NCBI GenBank assembly: GCA_937906165.1
Contig: CALCYA010000007.1
Coordinates: forward strand, 1-38,041
Direction of reading: 5' to 3'
From: an uncultured Bacteroidales bacterium
GTDB lineage: Bacteria; Bacteroidota; Bacteroidia; Bacteroidales; Bacteroidaceae
Length of the DNA: 38,041 nt
Shown here: one piece after another, positions 8,550-15,714 of the stretch
Layout: the number at the start of each line of letters is the position of its first letter
Position numbering within the stretch: position 1 is the first letter of the stretch
The notes under the pieces: model-generated
Databases searched by the model: none
The model's input: only the letters and a program-made list of their open reading frames with translations
Told to the model about the DNA's origin: nothing
Program-made: the position numbers and the translations under genes

Positions 8550-8567
8550 TAAAGACTCGAGAGTTGA

Positions 8568-10088
8568 TTACTCCACCTCCAAGAACCCCATTAGGAACGC
8601 ATCAGGGAAGATGAATTTCTTTTCGCCGAGGGTGAATTTGATATGAATAAACTTTTCGTTCTTGTTGATTTTTATAACCGTTCCTTTGCCGAATTTCTTG
8701 TGAAGTACGGTGCTATCCACAGCCAATGCCTCTAATTGGGCTTTAAGGTCTATTTCGGCTTTGTTGGGATCTGCAGAAGATGTTGGAATAGAAGGTGCTG
8801 CCGACCTCGCTGGCTCAGATTGGACAATGCATGTTGATTTAGGCTTCTCTACCTTTATAGCCGTTCTTTGCTGTTTCGCACGCTTATCCTCAGTAGTTTC
8901 GCTACTTCCTGAATATGCACTATAATCAACCTCACTCATAGAGGATTGCTGGTTATAGAACAGTTTCTCATATTGAGTCTTGCGGATAGTGGTGTCCCAG
9001 CCGCCGACCTCATCGTTGATGTGTTTGTCGATACCTGTATAGGTAAGGCTGGCATCTTCATAGCGTTTGAATTTGAAAATGGCATCGTTCATCAACGGTG
9101 CGTTGAACACTCCCAATGAACAAAGCATATTGAAATCCTCAACGCTTAAGCCTGTAACTTTTTTGAACAAGCCCGGCTCTAACTGCGTGATAACATCTTT
9201 CAAGCAACGCTCTCTGTAGTCGGTCAGGTACATAAATACAGGGATTCGAGTGGCAAATTTTATCAGTTTCTCCTGAATCTGCTTGCGTTTGCTCTTCATC
9301 TCTTTCTCTTCGGCAGAAAGTTCCTTCTTCTCCTTTGGTGTCGGGTCGGGATTCTCTTTCTTCGCTTTCTTGACAGCCTCGGATTTATTGATAATGGTAG
9401 TAAGGTCGTTATTAAGGTTACGGAATCCCTCAATGTTCATTAGGGCTTTCATTGCTTCGGGGCTTGCAAGCAAGCGTTTCATCGTGTCGTTATCTACATT
9501 CACAAGCAGAGCAGATTCCCAACACTTTGCGAGTAGTGTAGCCGATGTTCCAGCCAATGCAATATCAAGAATATCTTGTGCATCGACCTCCTTCATACTG
9601 CTGCCGTCGTATGCAAGTACGGGCAAGAACTTTATAAATTCGCCTACCTTTGCTTCGGGATTGCTCTCGTTAATGTCGAGCCGGCAGCTATAGTCGGATA
9701 TTTGCCGCAAAGCTCGGTCGAGTGCAAAATCGAATACATAGCACTCGTTCTTCATTATGGTTTTGCTTCCCTCTTCGTTTTTTACCTCCCAAGGACTCTG
9801 CACTCGGAACGCTGCTTGGAAATAGGTCTCAGGGCTTTTCAAATTGCGGAGCATAAATATACCAGTCCAAGGTTTAACAGTTACGCCCGTTGTCAACTTA
9901 CCGCAAGTCAGCGTAATGGTCTTTGTCTCCAATGGATCGCCCATATTGGTTTGAACTGGGTGCAGAGCATCAAGGCCTATGCCGGCTGCTGTTCCTGCAC
10001 AAACAACAACCTTGTAATCATGGTAAAATTTGTTTTGTCGTTGCTTCAGTAAGTTTGCCATTGCAAAGCACGATGCCACATTAGGCAA
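8568..10088 (-). pseudogene. C-terminal part of a restriction-type helicase
   Basis: About 506 codons remain of what should be a much longer protein. Residues 63-71 (GKLTTGVTV) and 90-97 (FQAAFRVQ) are the superfamily 2 helicase motifs V and VI in the form seen in large Bacteroidota DEAD/DEAH restriction proteins. Nothing like motifs I-III (Walker A, DEAD box) lies upstream, because the gene is cut at about 10085, where transposase sequence begins on the other strand. The first codon available is a TTG at 10088, and the sequence at the cut (PNVASCFAMANLL) looks like mid-protein. The C-terminus has a lysine-rich linker (about 240-275) and an SH3-like tail KKFGKGTVIKINKNEKFIHIKF. It cannot work as a helicase without its first lobe. 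Confidence 0.75.
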
Positions 10089-10713
10089 GAACTTCGGAGT
10101 ATTGCTTATTGTCGATGCCTATCTCAAGCGATTACTATGGCGCAAGTTCCTCGATAAGAAAGAGACCATTGCCGACTACTTAGAGGGTATCGAGTGGTTG
10201 CGTGAGCTTAAGTTTAATATACTAGGTATAGCGTGTGATGGATTAAGAGGTTTGGCGCAGGCTCTTGCACGATATAAGGTGCAAGATTATCAGTTTCACC
10301 AAGTTAAGACTGTTATAGAATATCTAACAAAGAATCCACAAACCGATGCAGGCAAAGAATTGTTAGAGATCGCATACTTACTTTGCCATACAGACAAGGA
10401 GTCTTTTATCGGGATGTTAGATATGTGGTATGAGAAATGGGGCGAGTGGTTAAAGCATCGTACATTAGACCGTAAAACGGGTAAGAAGACATATACACAT
10501 CGTAGGGTAAGGAGTGCCTATTTCTCGATGAAAAGAAATATGCGATGGCTGTGGATATTCTATGATTATCCAGAACCGCTAATCCCTAATACTAATAATA
10601 TCCTCGAAGCAATCAATACAGATCTAAAAACAAAACTGCGAGTACATAATGGGATGTCTAAGAGATATCGAAGGCTCTTTATAGACGAGTATTTCAAGCT
10701 CCAATACAAGTAG
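10087..10713 (+). pseudogene. N-terminally cut IS256/Mutator-like transposase
   Basis: About 208 codons of transposase remain, from NFGVLLIVDAYLKR to EYFKLQYK. The family pattern is visible: a second catalytic Asp in ACDGLRGL, the FHQ motif in YQFHQVKTVIEYL, and the catalytic Glu in NTNNILEAINTDLK. The first catalytic Asp normally lies just before the retained part and is lost, so it should be inactive. The frame can be extended back to 10030, but that stretch is antisense to the helicase remnant and is not transposase. The IS right end probably lies near 10801. Assignment to IS256/IS1249-like is by pattern only. Confidence 0.75.
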
Positions 10714-10714
10714 A

Positions 10715-10738
10715 AAATGCGGGCAAACACCCGCATTT
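10715..10738 (+). terminator. Hairpin after the transposase fragment
   Basis: AAATGCGGG (10715-10723) pairs perfectly with CCCGCATTT (10730-10738) across a 6-nt loop, directly after the stop codon. The following sequence is T-rich only from 10747, so it may be a weak terminator or part of the IS end. Confidence 0.6.
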
Positions 10739-10801
10739 ATGTGCTATTTTTGACCAATAAACAAAAACCGCCCCGATTTTATGTACTATTTTGACCAATA
10801 A
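10737..10801 (+). repeat. Direct repeats at the probable IS right end
   Basis: Two near-identical 23-24 bp units, TTATGTGCTATTTTTGACC... (10737-10760) and TTATGTACTATTTTGACC... (10779-10801), both ending CAATAA, are separated by 18 bp. They probably belong to the transposase-binding end of the IS whose 5' half is lost. Confidence 0.6.
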
Positions 10802-10810
10802 GCCAGATAC

Positions 10811-10865
10811 AACAAAAGAAAGGGTAATGTTATGCAATTGTACATGCGTTTCCCTTTCTTTTGTT
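10811..10865. terminator. 14-bp perfect inverted repeat, shared terminator
   Basis: AACAAAAGAAAGGG (10811-10824) and CCCTTTCTTTTGTT (10852-10865) are perfect complements around a 27-nt loop. On the minus strand it ends the 63-aa gene just upstream; on the plus strand it is followed by TTGTTCTTAA. Confidence 0.65.
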
Positions 10866-10880
10866 CTTAATGCGATATGA

Positions 10881-11072
10881 CTATTTGTTCAAGGCTTCTT
10901 CACGAGCTGCATCAATCGCTTCCGTTCTCTCATAATGAGCCCACCTTGTGTCATACTCTCTAGAAGCAGATTTATATGTATCTGTTTCGGAATCATAAAC
11001 TGTACTTGTAACTGTTGTTTTGCCAGTTTCTTCATCATGCACTTCTGAAAATTGCGTTTCGTACTTACTCAT
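10881..11072 (-). CDS. Small acidic protein, 63 aa, unknown
   Basis: MSKYETQFSEVHDEETGK... is rich in Glu, Asp, Thr and Tyr, with a repeated Thr/Tyr pattern (TTVTSTVYDSETDTY) like a beta-hairpin and a helical tail EAIDAAREEALNK. There is no Cys and no membrane segment. I start at the ATG at 11072; the frame runs further up, but that extension (to 11120) has no protein-like character. It lies downstream of the zinc-ribbon ORFs on the same strand, about 116 bases away. Family not recognised. The amino-acid pattern and the terminator downstream support that it is real. Confidence 0.5.
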   Translation of the reverse strand: MSKYETQFSEVHDEETGKTTVTSTVYDSETDTYKSASREYDTRWAHYERTEAIDAAREEALNK

Positions 11073-11188
11073 AATTATATGTATTTGCTCTCCACAGCCC
11101 CTTATGGAGAAATTATACAAAGCGAGAGATTGGGACTAAACATCTCCTCTGATATCTTAAATAAAACCATTATGCTTTATAGCACCTA

Positions 11189-11332
11189 TCAGTCATTACA
11201 AATCAACCCACTACCTCTTAAGTCCGTGCTTCCACATCTTGGGCAATGTGTTGCTGTGAAAGGAAGAGGGAAATGATCAAATTCTTTATCTGTACATCTA
11301 TCGCAAAATATATTTACAATCATTGTAGACAT
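11189..11332 (-). CDS. Tiny zinc-ribbon protein, 47 aa
   Basis: It reads MSTMIVNIFCDRCTDKEF..., then HCPRCGS..., ending GLICND. Two Cys pairs, CDRC (residues 10-13) and CPRC (35-38), make a complete zinc-ribbon that needs nothing from outside. The ATG at 11332 lies inside the preceding 30-aa frame, 35 bases before that frame's stop, so the two overlap in different phases. The frame stays open further upstream, but that part is out of phase with the Cys-rich reading and looks non-coding. It could instead be one piece of a single zinc-finger gene broken by frameshifts. Confidence 0.45.
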   Translation of the reverse strand: MSTMIVNIFCDRCTDKEFDHFPLPFTATHCPRCGSTDLRGSGLICND

Positions 11333-11390
11333 TAACACCTGTGGTTTCTTCTGGATTCCCACAATTAGGACAAAATCGACATAATCCCAT
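11298..11390 (-). CDS. Tiny Cys-rich ORF, 30 aa
   Basis: It reads MGLCRFCPNCGNPEETTGVN and continues VYNDCKYILR before the stop. Cysteines at residues 4, 7, 10 and 25 give a CxxCxxC cluster plus a fourth Cys. It overlaps the 47-aa zinc-ribbon frame. As a free protein it would be very short. It may instead be the middle third of a frameshifted multi-ribbon gene. Confidence 0.35.
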   Translation of the reverse strand: MGLCRFCPNCGNPEETTGVNVYNDCKYILR

Positions 11391-11411
11391 AATGCATTAG
11401 AGTTAGATCTA

Positions 11412-11519
11412 TTATAATCGTTCTCGTTCATTCACTTTCTGACATACTGGACAAAGCCCATTCCCTTTAGCTAAAACAGCAAGTGGCCAAGTTTTACCAC
11501 AACATCGACATGTTCCCAC
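11412..11519 (-). CDS. Tiny zinc-ribbon ORF, 35 aa, GTG start
   Basis: Starting at GTG 11519 it reads (V)GTCRCCGKTWPLAVLA..., then GLCPVCQKVNERERL. Cys pairs CRCC and CPVC form a zinc-ribbon. An in-frame stop lies 9 bases upstream of the GTG, so it cannot be longer in this phase. Just upstream, another phase carries a basic stretch (HGKVCKAVRVEVKGNYLWEH) that could be its original N-terminus before a frameshift. It is the first of three Cys-rich frames in a row on this strand. Confidence 0.38.
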   Translation of the reverse strand: MGTCRCCGKTWPLAVLAKGNGLCPVCQKVNERERL

Positions 11520-11571
11520 AAATAATTACCTTTAACTTCTACTCTTACGGCTTTGCAGACCTTGCCATGCA

Positions 11572-11766
11572 AATCTCTTATTAAGAGACAAATGTCCAAT
11601 TACAAATTTACGAAAAATGTCGTAATTAAAGGCTAATTTATCAAGAAAAAAGTTTCGTACATAAGAAAATAATATCGAATTGGTTAGCAAATATAATTTT
11701 GTTCTATAATTATACGCTTGAAATATAATTCCTAAGGTTTTATGATTTGTCTCTTAATAAGAGATT
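11572..11766. repeat. 22-bp inverted repeats flanking an AT-rich 151-bp segment
   Basis: The left arm (11572-11593, starting AATCTCTTATTAAGAGAC) and right arm (11745-11766, ending TCTCTTAATAAGAGATT) are perfect reverse complements. Each arm is also nearly palindromic within itself (TCTC ... GAGA). The segment between them is strongly AT-rich and carries -7-like boxes in both directions: TAAATTTG on minus at 11610-11603, TATATTTG on minus at 11695-11688, and TAATTTTG on plus at 11694-11701. The recombinase gene ends only 20 bp to the right. It could be an invertible promoter, recombinase arm/core sites, or a hairpin pair. Confidence 0.7.
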
Positions 11767-11785
11767 GCTGATTTTGCTCAACATC

Positions 11786-12982
11786 TTATAGTGAATTTAG
11801 AATCATACTATTAGCTTTATCCACTACTGCCGTATCAAGCGAAGTTAAGTAAATTTGCGTTGTCATTTCTGAATCGTGTCCCATACCTTCGCTGATAACC
11901 GAAATCGGAATATTTTTGCTCTTAGCAATGCTTGCCCAAGAATGACGGGCTACATATAGAGTTAAGGGGATGGATAGTCCAACCATTTTCGCTATTTCTT
12001 TCAGCGATTTATTGGTTCGGTAAAGCATATTCTTATACTGACTCCTATCGTATGGATATTTGAGAATCGGAAGTAGATACGGGCTATAAAAATCAGTATC
12101 GTATTTATCCACAATCTCTTGCATACACTTCTCCCAACGGATAAAGAGTTGTTGCCCGGTCTTGCGTCTGCGGTAGGATAGTATGCTATTGGATAGATCT
12201 TTCTTCTTGAGGTATGCCATATCAATAAATGACATTCCACGCGTGTAGAATGAGAAGAGAAACATATCACGAGCAAAGTCCAACGATGGTTGCAATGATA
12301 AGTCGAGGTTCTTAATCTGCTTGATTGCCTTTAATGGGATTGCTCGCTTGACCGTTTTATCAATACCCGTATAAACGTGCTTGAAAGAGTTTCGATTGGT
12401 GGTCAAATCCTTTTCAACTGCACGATTATAGACAGCTCGGAGTATTCGCATATAGAACGAAGTGCTGTTCTTCGTTAGTCCTCTGTTATGCAAATAAGCC
12501 TCATACATCAGCATTAAATCAGAGTCAATATCTTCCAATAGCACATCTTTATCCTCTTTAAACTGCATAAAACTTTTAAGCGTGCAGCGATAGGTTTCTG
12601 ATGTTCGCTGCTTACCCATTTGCTGTAATTGGGCAATAACATCCTGCATAAAATTGAATAGCAATTGCTCATTGGATTGTTTCTGGAATGTAGAAATAAT
12701 ATCATCGGCAGTGTATTTTACTCGCTTATTTTCTAATTGCTTGATGATGCTTTGCAGTTGCTTAAGATCCCAATCTATGCGTTCTTCGATAGATTGCAGA
12801 TAGCTCTGTCGGTTGTTATTGGCTATGATTATTGAGTTTTCTTCCTCATCCCATTCGTGCATAAAGAGTCGGTAATCCGTCTTTAGCTGACGGATTACAC
12901 GATTCTGAATGATTTGATAATAGATTGTTCCCTCCTTATGCTCGTTTGTCGAGGGTAGAAACTTTGCCTTGATACTTGCCAT
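11786..12982 (-). CDS. Tyrosine recombinase/integrase
   Basis: This 398-aa recombinase has an N-terminal arm-binding region (1-95), a SAM-like core-binding region (about 105-200) and a catalytic domain. Catalytic residues seen: R248 in FYTRGMSF, R346-H347 in YVARHSWAS, H369 in GMGHDSE and the nucleophile Y378 in QIYLTSL. The HxxR box reads YVAR, the form common in Bacteroidota element and invertase recombinases. Such enzymes integrate mobile elements or invert DNA between inverted repeats; sequence alone does not tell which. The gene sits at the right edge of the accessory island, 20 bp from a 22-bp inverted repeat pair. The ATG at 12982 is 4 bases after the upstream gene's stop. Confidence 0.92.
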   Translation of the reverse strand: MASIKAKFLPSTNEHKEGTIYYQIIQNRVIRQLKTDYRLFMHEWDEEENSIIIANNNRQSYLQSIEERIDWDLKQLQSIIKQLENKRVKYTADDIISTFQKQSNEQLLFNFMQDVIAQLQQMGKQRTSETYRCTLKSFMQFKEDKDVLLEDIDSDLMLMYEAYLHNRGLTKNSTSFYMRILRAVYNRAVEKDLTTNRNSFKHVYTGIDKTVKRAIPLKAIKQIKNLDLSLQPSLDFARDMFLFSFYTRGMSFIDMAYLKKKDLSNSILSYRRRKTGQQLFIRWEKCMQEIVDKYDTDFYSPYLLPILKYPYDRSQYKNMLYRTNKSLKEIAKMVGLSIPLTLYVARHSWASIAKSKNIPISVISEGMGHDSEMTTQIYLTSLDTAVVDKANSMILNSL

Positions 12983-12986
12983 AGGC

Positions 12987-13439
12987 TCATGGTTTTGATT
13001 TTTTATTTGGTTTATCCTTTGGCGGTTGCTTATCCTTGATGGACTTTGCTTTGCTCTCCTGTTCCTTTGCCGCTTGCTCTTTGAGCCTCGCTTGCTCGGC
13101 GAGGGAGGCTTGTTTGCGAACAGCCTCTTCGTAGGTCTCTACATCCTCACGCATCTGCTCAATCTTTTGCTCGTCACGATTAAGCTCAAAGAGGTCCTCC
13201 AATGTGGCTATCTGCTCAGCGAAAGCATCGCCTTTAATCTTGATATAGCGGTATTTGAGGCCGTTTTCAATACGGTTTTGGTTAGGTTTCTCTAATACTA
13301 TGTTCCAAGTAAATAATCCCAGAATCAAAGCCGTCTCTATCACAATAGTCCAAAAGACAAACGGGGGTTCAAAACCTATTCTATGATGTTTGAAATTGTG
13401 TACACCTTCCTCAATTGTTTCTTTGAGTTTCTGAACCAA
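12987..13439 (-). CDS. Membrane plus coiled-coil protein upstream of the integrase
   Basis: This roughly 150-aa protein has one transmembrane helix (VFWTIVIETALILGLFTW, about 28-46) and a long charged coiled coil (about 75-125). It ends in a Lys-rich tail (DKQPPKDKPNKKSKP). I do not recognise a named family; proteins of this shape occur beside mobilisation genes. The only start in range is TTG 13439. The same frame stays open upstream to about 13530 with protein-like sequence (STGKLQEPVEETK) but no ATG, so the real gene may be 5'-truncated or fused to something lost. It is tightly linked to the integrase (4-base gap). Confidence 0.5.
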   Translation of the reverse strand: MVQKLKETIEEGVHNFKHHRIGFEPPFVFWTIVIETALILGLFTWNIVLEKPNQNRIENGLKYRYIKIKGDAFAEQIATLEDLFELNRDEQKIEQMREDVETYEEAVRKQASLAEQARLKEQAAKEQESKAKSIKDKQPPKDKPNKKSKP

Positions 13440-13697
13440 TGTCTTGGTTTCTTCAACTGGTTCTTGAAGTTTTCCAGTTGATTGAGAATTTTTCGGGCAG
13501 AATCCTCTCCGTAGGAGGAAGATTCAGTCCGAAACGGCTTGCCGCCTGACCTTTCAACTTTCAAGGGCTGATGTACTACCTTCGCAGACGAGCAAAGGAA
13601 TGGGGCGAATGACGGAATCTGAAAACTCATATATATCGCAGATTGATGATAGACCAAATCAAATTTTATCCTGCAATAATGAAAAATGCACCGTCCT

Positions 13698-13727
13698 TTT
13701 GCTCGTTTATAAAAAGTTGTATCTTTG
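13698..13727 (+). promoter_or_regulatory. Good Bacteroidota promoter
   Basis: TTTG (13698-13701), 18 nt, TATCTTTG (13720-13727). It points right, toward a 37-aa frame and then antisense to umuC. Confidence 0.55.
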
Positions 13728-13734
13728 TTCCAAG

Positions 13735-13848
13735 ATGAGTTGTACATCAATGCAAATCATGCAAGTATATAGAAATCAGAACAGTTGCCAACTCATTACC
13801 TCGTTCTTGAACTTTTCGCATAAACTTTTTGTTCTTAGCGGATTATGA
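13735..13848 (+). CDS. Doubtful 37-aa ORF
   Basis: ATG lies 7 bases after a promoter -7 box. The product, starting MSCTSMQIMQVYRNQNS, has no recognisable motif. It could be chance or a remnant. It is listed because the promoter is good. Confidence 0.18.
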   Translation: MSCTSMQIMQVYRNQNSCQLITSFLNFSHKLFVLSGL

Positions 13849-13949
13849 GATTATTCCAAATATACACAATATTTTTGAATGTTGCCCAACAATAGTGAAA
13901 AATGATAGGATGAGAAGGTTAAGATTCGTGATAAAAGCCTGTGGCTGCG

Positions 13950-15209
13950 TCATACCTTTACCACCAGAATATCCTCCCAACGGGTGGTGTACTGCGGTGA
14001 CAGGTGTTCGCGGTTGGTGTGGTCGGTGAGTGTGCCCTGTGAAACGAGCTTAATGCTGTCGCGTCCCATCTCGGCATTTATGCGGTCGATGGCAGCCATC
14101 AGTTTCTTGTGCTTGGGACGGTCGATTTCATCGAACAGCGATGCCTGCACGGCTGTTGTGGGGGTGATGCGGCTCAGGCGCACCCCGCTCTTCTTGTAGC
14201 CGAAACCTTGGCGATATATTCTATTGAGTGTGTCTGTAGCGGCCTTGACAATCTCCAGTGTGCTGTCTGTGGCTGTGCTGAACTGCACTTGCCCGCACTC
14301 GAAGCGTTGGGGCTGGTCCTCGCGGTGGCGGTTGGTGAAGATGAATACCTGTAGTTCCTGTGCGACGCACTTCTGTTTGCGCAGTTTCTCGGCAGCAATG
14401 CCGGCAAAGGTGGTTATTGTCTCGTGCAGTTCCTCAATACCGTACAGTTCTTTTGAGAATGAACGTGATACGGTGATTGACTGCTTGTCGGCTGTCTCAT
14501 GGCTGAAGTCGATGCAGGGTGTGCCTTTCAGCTCCAGCCAGGTGCGCTTGCCGGTGATGTTCAGCCTGTTGTCTATCCATGCTTCGGGCAGGTCACACAG
14601 CTGTGCAGCCGTCATAATGCGGCAGTCGTGGAACATCTTCGCTTGGCGCCGTCCAATGCCCCACACATCCTCTACCGGGAATTTCTCAAGTACCTTGCGT
14701 ATGTCCTCGTCGCGGTACATAAGGCAGGCGCTGTTGAGCTTGGGGTATTTCTTGCATAGCTTGCTCGCAATCTTGGCAAGGGTCTTGGTGTGGGAGATAC
14801 CTATGCTCACCGGTATGCCTGTGTTGCGCCTTACTGTGCGGGCGAGTTCCTCTCCGAACTTTTTCAACTGCCCGGTGTGGTAGCCGTCGAGCAACAGGAA
14901 GGCTTCGTCTATGGAATAAATCTCAATGGCCGGAACAAACTGCTTGAGGGTCGTCATCACGCGCTGTGACATGTCGCCGTAGAGCTGATAGTTGCTTGAG
15001 CGCACTGCCACATTGTACTTCTTTACGTAGTCGCGTATCTGGTACAGCGGTTGCCCCATCTTTATGCCTATGGCCTTGGCTTCGTTGCTGCGCGACACTA
15101 CGCAACCGTCGTTGTTGCTGAGTACAACGACAGGGCGTCTTTCGAGCGACGGGTCGAACACCCTTTCGCACGATACGAAGAAATTATTGCAGTCGCAGAG
15201 GCCGAACAT
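13950..15209 (-). CDS. umuC: DNA polymerase V catalytic subunit UmuC
   Basis: This 419-aa Y-family translesion polymerase has the palm catalytic carboxylates D6 (GLCDCNNFF) and D101-E102 (YSIDEAFLL). A helix-hairpin-helix region follows (FPVEDVWGIGRRQAKMF, about 185-200), then the little-finger region and a UmuC-type C-terminus containing VQASLFDE, similar to a beta-clamp-binding motif. It copies over damaged bases with UmuD'. Length matches E. coli UmuC (422 aa), so it is complete. It lies 57 bp downstream of umuD on the same strand. Confidence 0.96.
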   Translation of the reverse strand: MFGLCDCNNFFVSCERVFDPSLERRPVVVLSNNDGCVVSRSNEAKAIGIKMGQPLYQIRDYVKKYNVAVRSSNYQLYGDMSQRVMTTLKQFVPAIEIYSIDEAFLLLDGYHTGQLKKFGEELARTVRRNTGIPVSIGISHTKTLAKIASKLCKKYPKLNSACLMYRDEDIRKVLEKFPVEDVWGIGRRQAKMFHDCRIMTAAQLCDLPEAWIDNRLNITGKRTWLELKGTPCIDFSHETADKQSITVSRSFSKELYGIEELHETITTFAGIAAEKLRKQKCVAQELQVFIFTNRHREDQPQRFECGQVQFSTATDSTLEIVKAATDTLNRIYRQGFGYKKSGVRLSRITPTTAVQASLFDEIDRPKHKKLMAAIDRINAEMGRDSIKLVSQGTLTDHTNREHLSPQYTTRWEDILVVKV

Positions 15210-15266
15210 GATGATGTTTAACGATTGACGATTGACGTTTAACGAATTAAGGATTAAGAGGTAAAA

Positions 15267-15695
15267 CTATACTTTCTTTATAAGATAAGTCACTACTCCC
15301 CAGATGCAGAAGTCATTCTCTGAGGTTACCTTTATGGGCTTGAAATCCTTGTTGGCGGGTATCAGCAAGCCGTAGCTGTCGTGTCTCTCAAAGCGCTTGA
15401 GGGTAAACTCTCCGTCAATGTAACATACTGCCAGACAACCGTCGTATGGCTCAATGCTCTTGTCTATGACAAGCAGGTCGCCGTCGTTGATGCCTTCATC
15501 AACCATCGACAGCCCGCTCACGCGAGCATAAAAGGTAGATGCAGGGTTCTTTATAAGCTCCCTGTTGAGGTCGAGGTTGAGCGATGCGTAATCCTCGGCA
15601 GGGGAGGGGAATCCTGCTGCCACGCGCTCGTCGGAAAGGGGCAATTCAATGCCGCTGTCGTCACTTGGGGTGAAAATATTTATGTTGTCGCTCAT
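15267..15695 (-). CDS. umuD: UmuD, self-cleaving polymerase V subunit
   Basis: This 142-aa LexA/UmuD-type peptidase has the cleavage site A27-G28 in AAGFPSPAEDY (Cys-Gly in E. coli), catalytic Ser63 in SGLSMVD and Lys100 in FTLKRF. RecA filaments trigger self-cleavage and the product activates UmuC. The start at 15695 is 19 bases after the stop of the exported hydrolase gene. I see no TAnnTTTG box in that gap, so umuDC may be read through from the upstream cell-envelope genes or use a non-canonical promoter inside the hydrolase gene. Confidence 0.95.
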   Translation of the reverse strand: MSDNINIFTPSDDSGIELPLSDERVAAGFPSPAEDYASLNLDLNRELIKNPASTFYARVSGLSMVDEGINDGDLLVIDKSIEPYDGCLAVCYIDGEFTLKRFERHDSYGLLIPANKDFKPIKVTSENDFCIWGVVTYLIKKV

Positions 15696-15714
15696 ATATA
15701 CAAACGGAAAGGGC

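Larger units (their letters stand above)
13440..13949. other. Island-to-core junction, mostly non-coding
   Basis: No convincing long gene is present. The stretch holds an imperfect inverted repeat near 13501-13524 (AATCCTCTCC / GGAGGAAGATT), the open upstream frame of the coiled-coil gene, and a plus-strand promoter with a doubtful 37-aa frame. Base composition shifts here from AT-rich island DNA to the GC-richer umuC side, so the island edge probably lies in this stretch. I did not find a duplicated attachment site. Confidence 0.45.

Noticed and set aside
10030..10086. N-terminal extension of the transposase fragment
   Set aside because: It is antisense to the helicase remnant; transposase similarity begins only near 10087.
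11052..11276. 74-aa plus-strand frame
   Set aside because: Antisense to the Cys-rich zinc-ribbon frames and the 63-aa gene start; no motif.
13376..13750. 124-aa minus-strand frame upstream of the integrase
   Set aside because: It overlaps the better-supported coiled-coil gene in another phase, and the product looks random.
13850..13950. tRNA or attachment site at the island edge
   Set aside because: No cloverleaf could be traced and no duplicated core sequence was found.
14224..14883. 219-aa plus-strand frame opposite umuC
   Set aside because: Antisense to a clear full-length umuC and without recognisable protein features.
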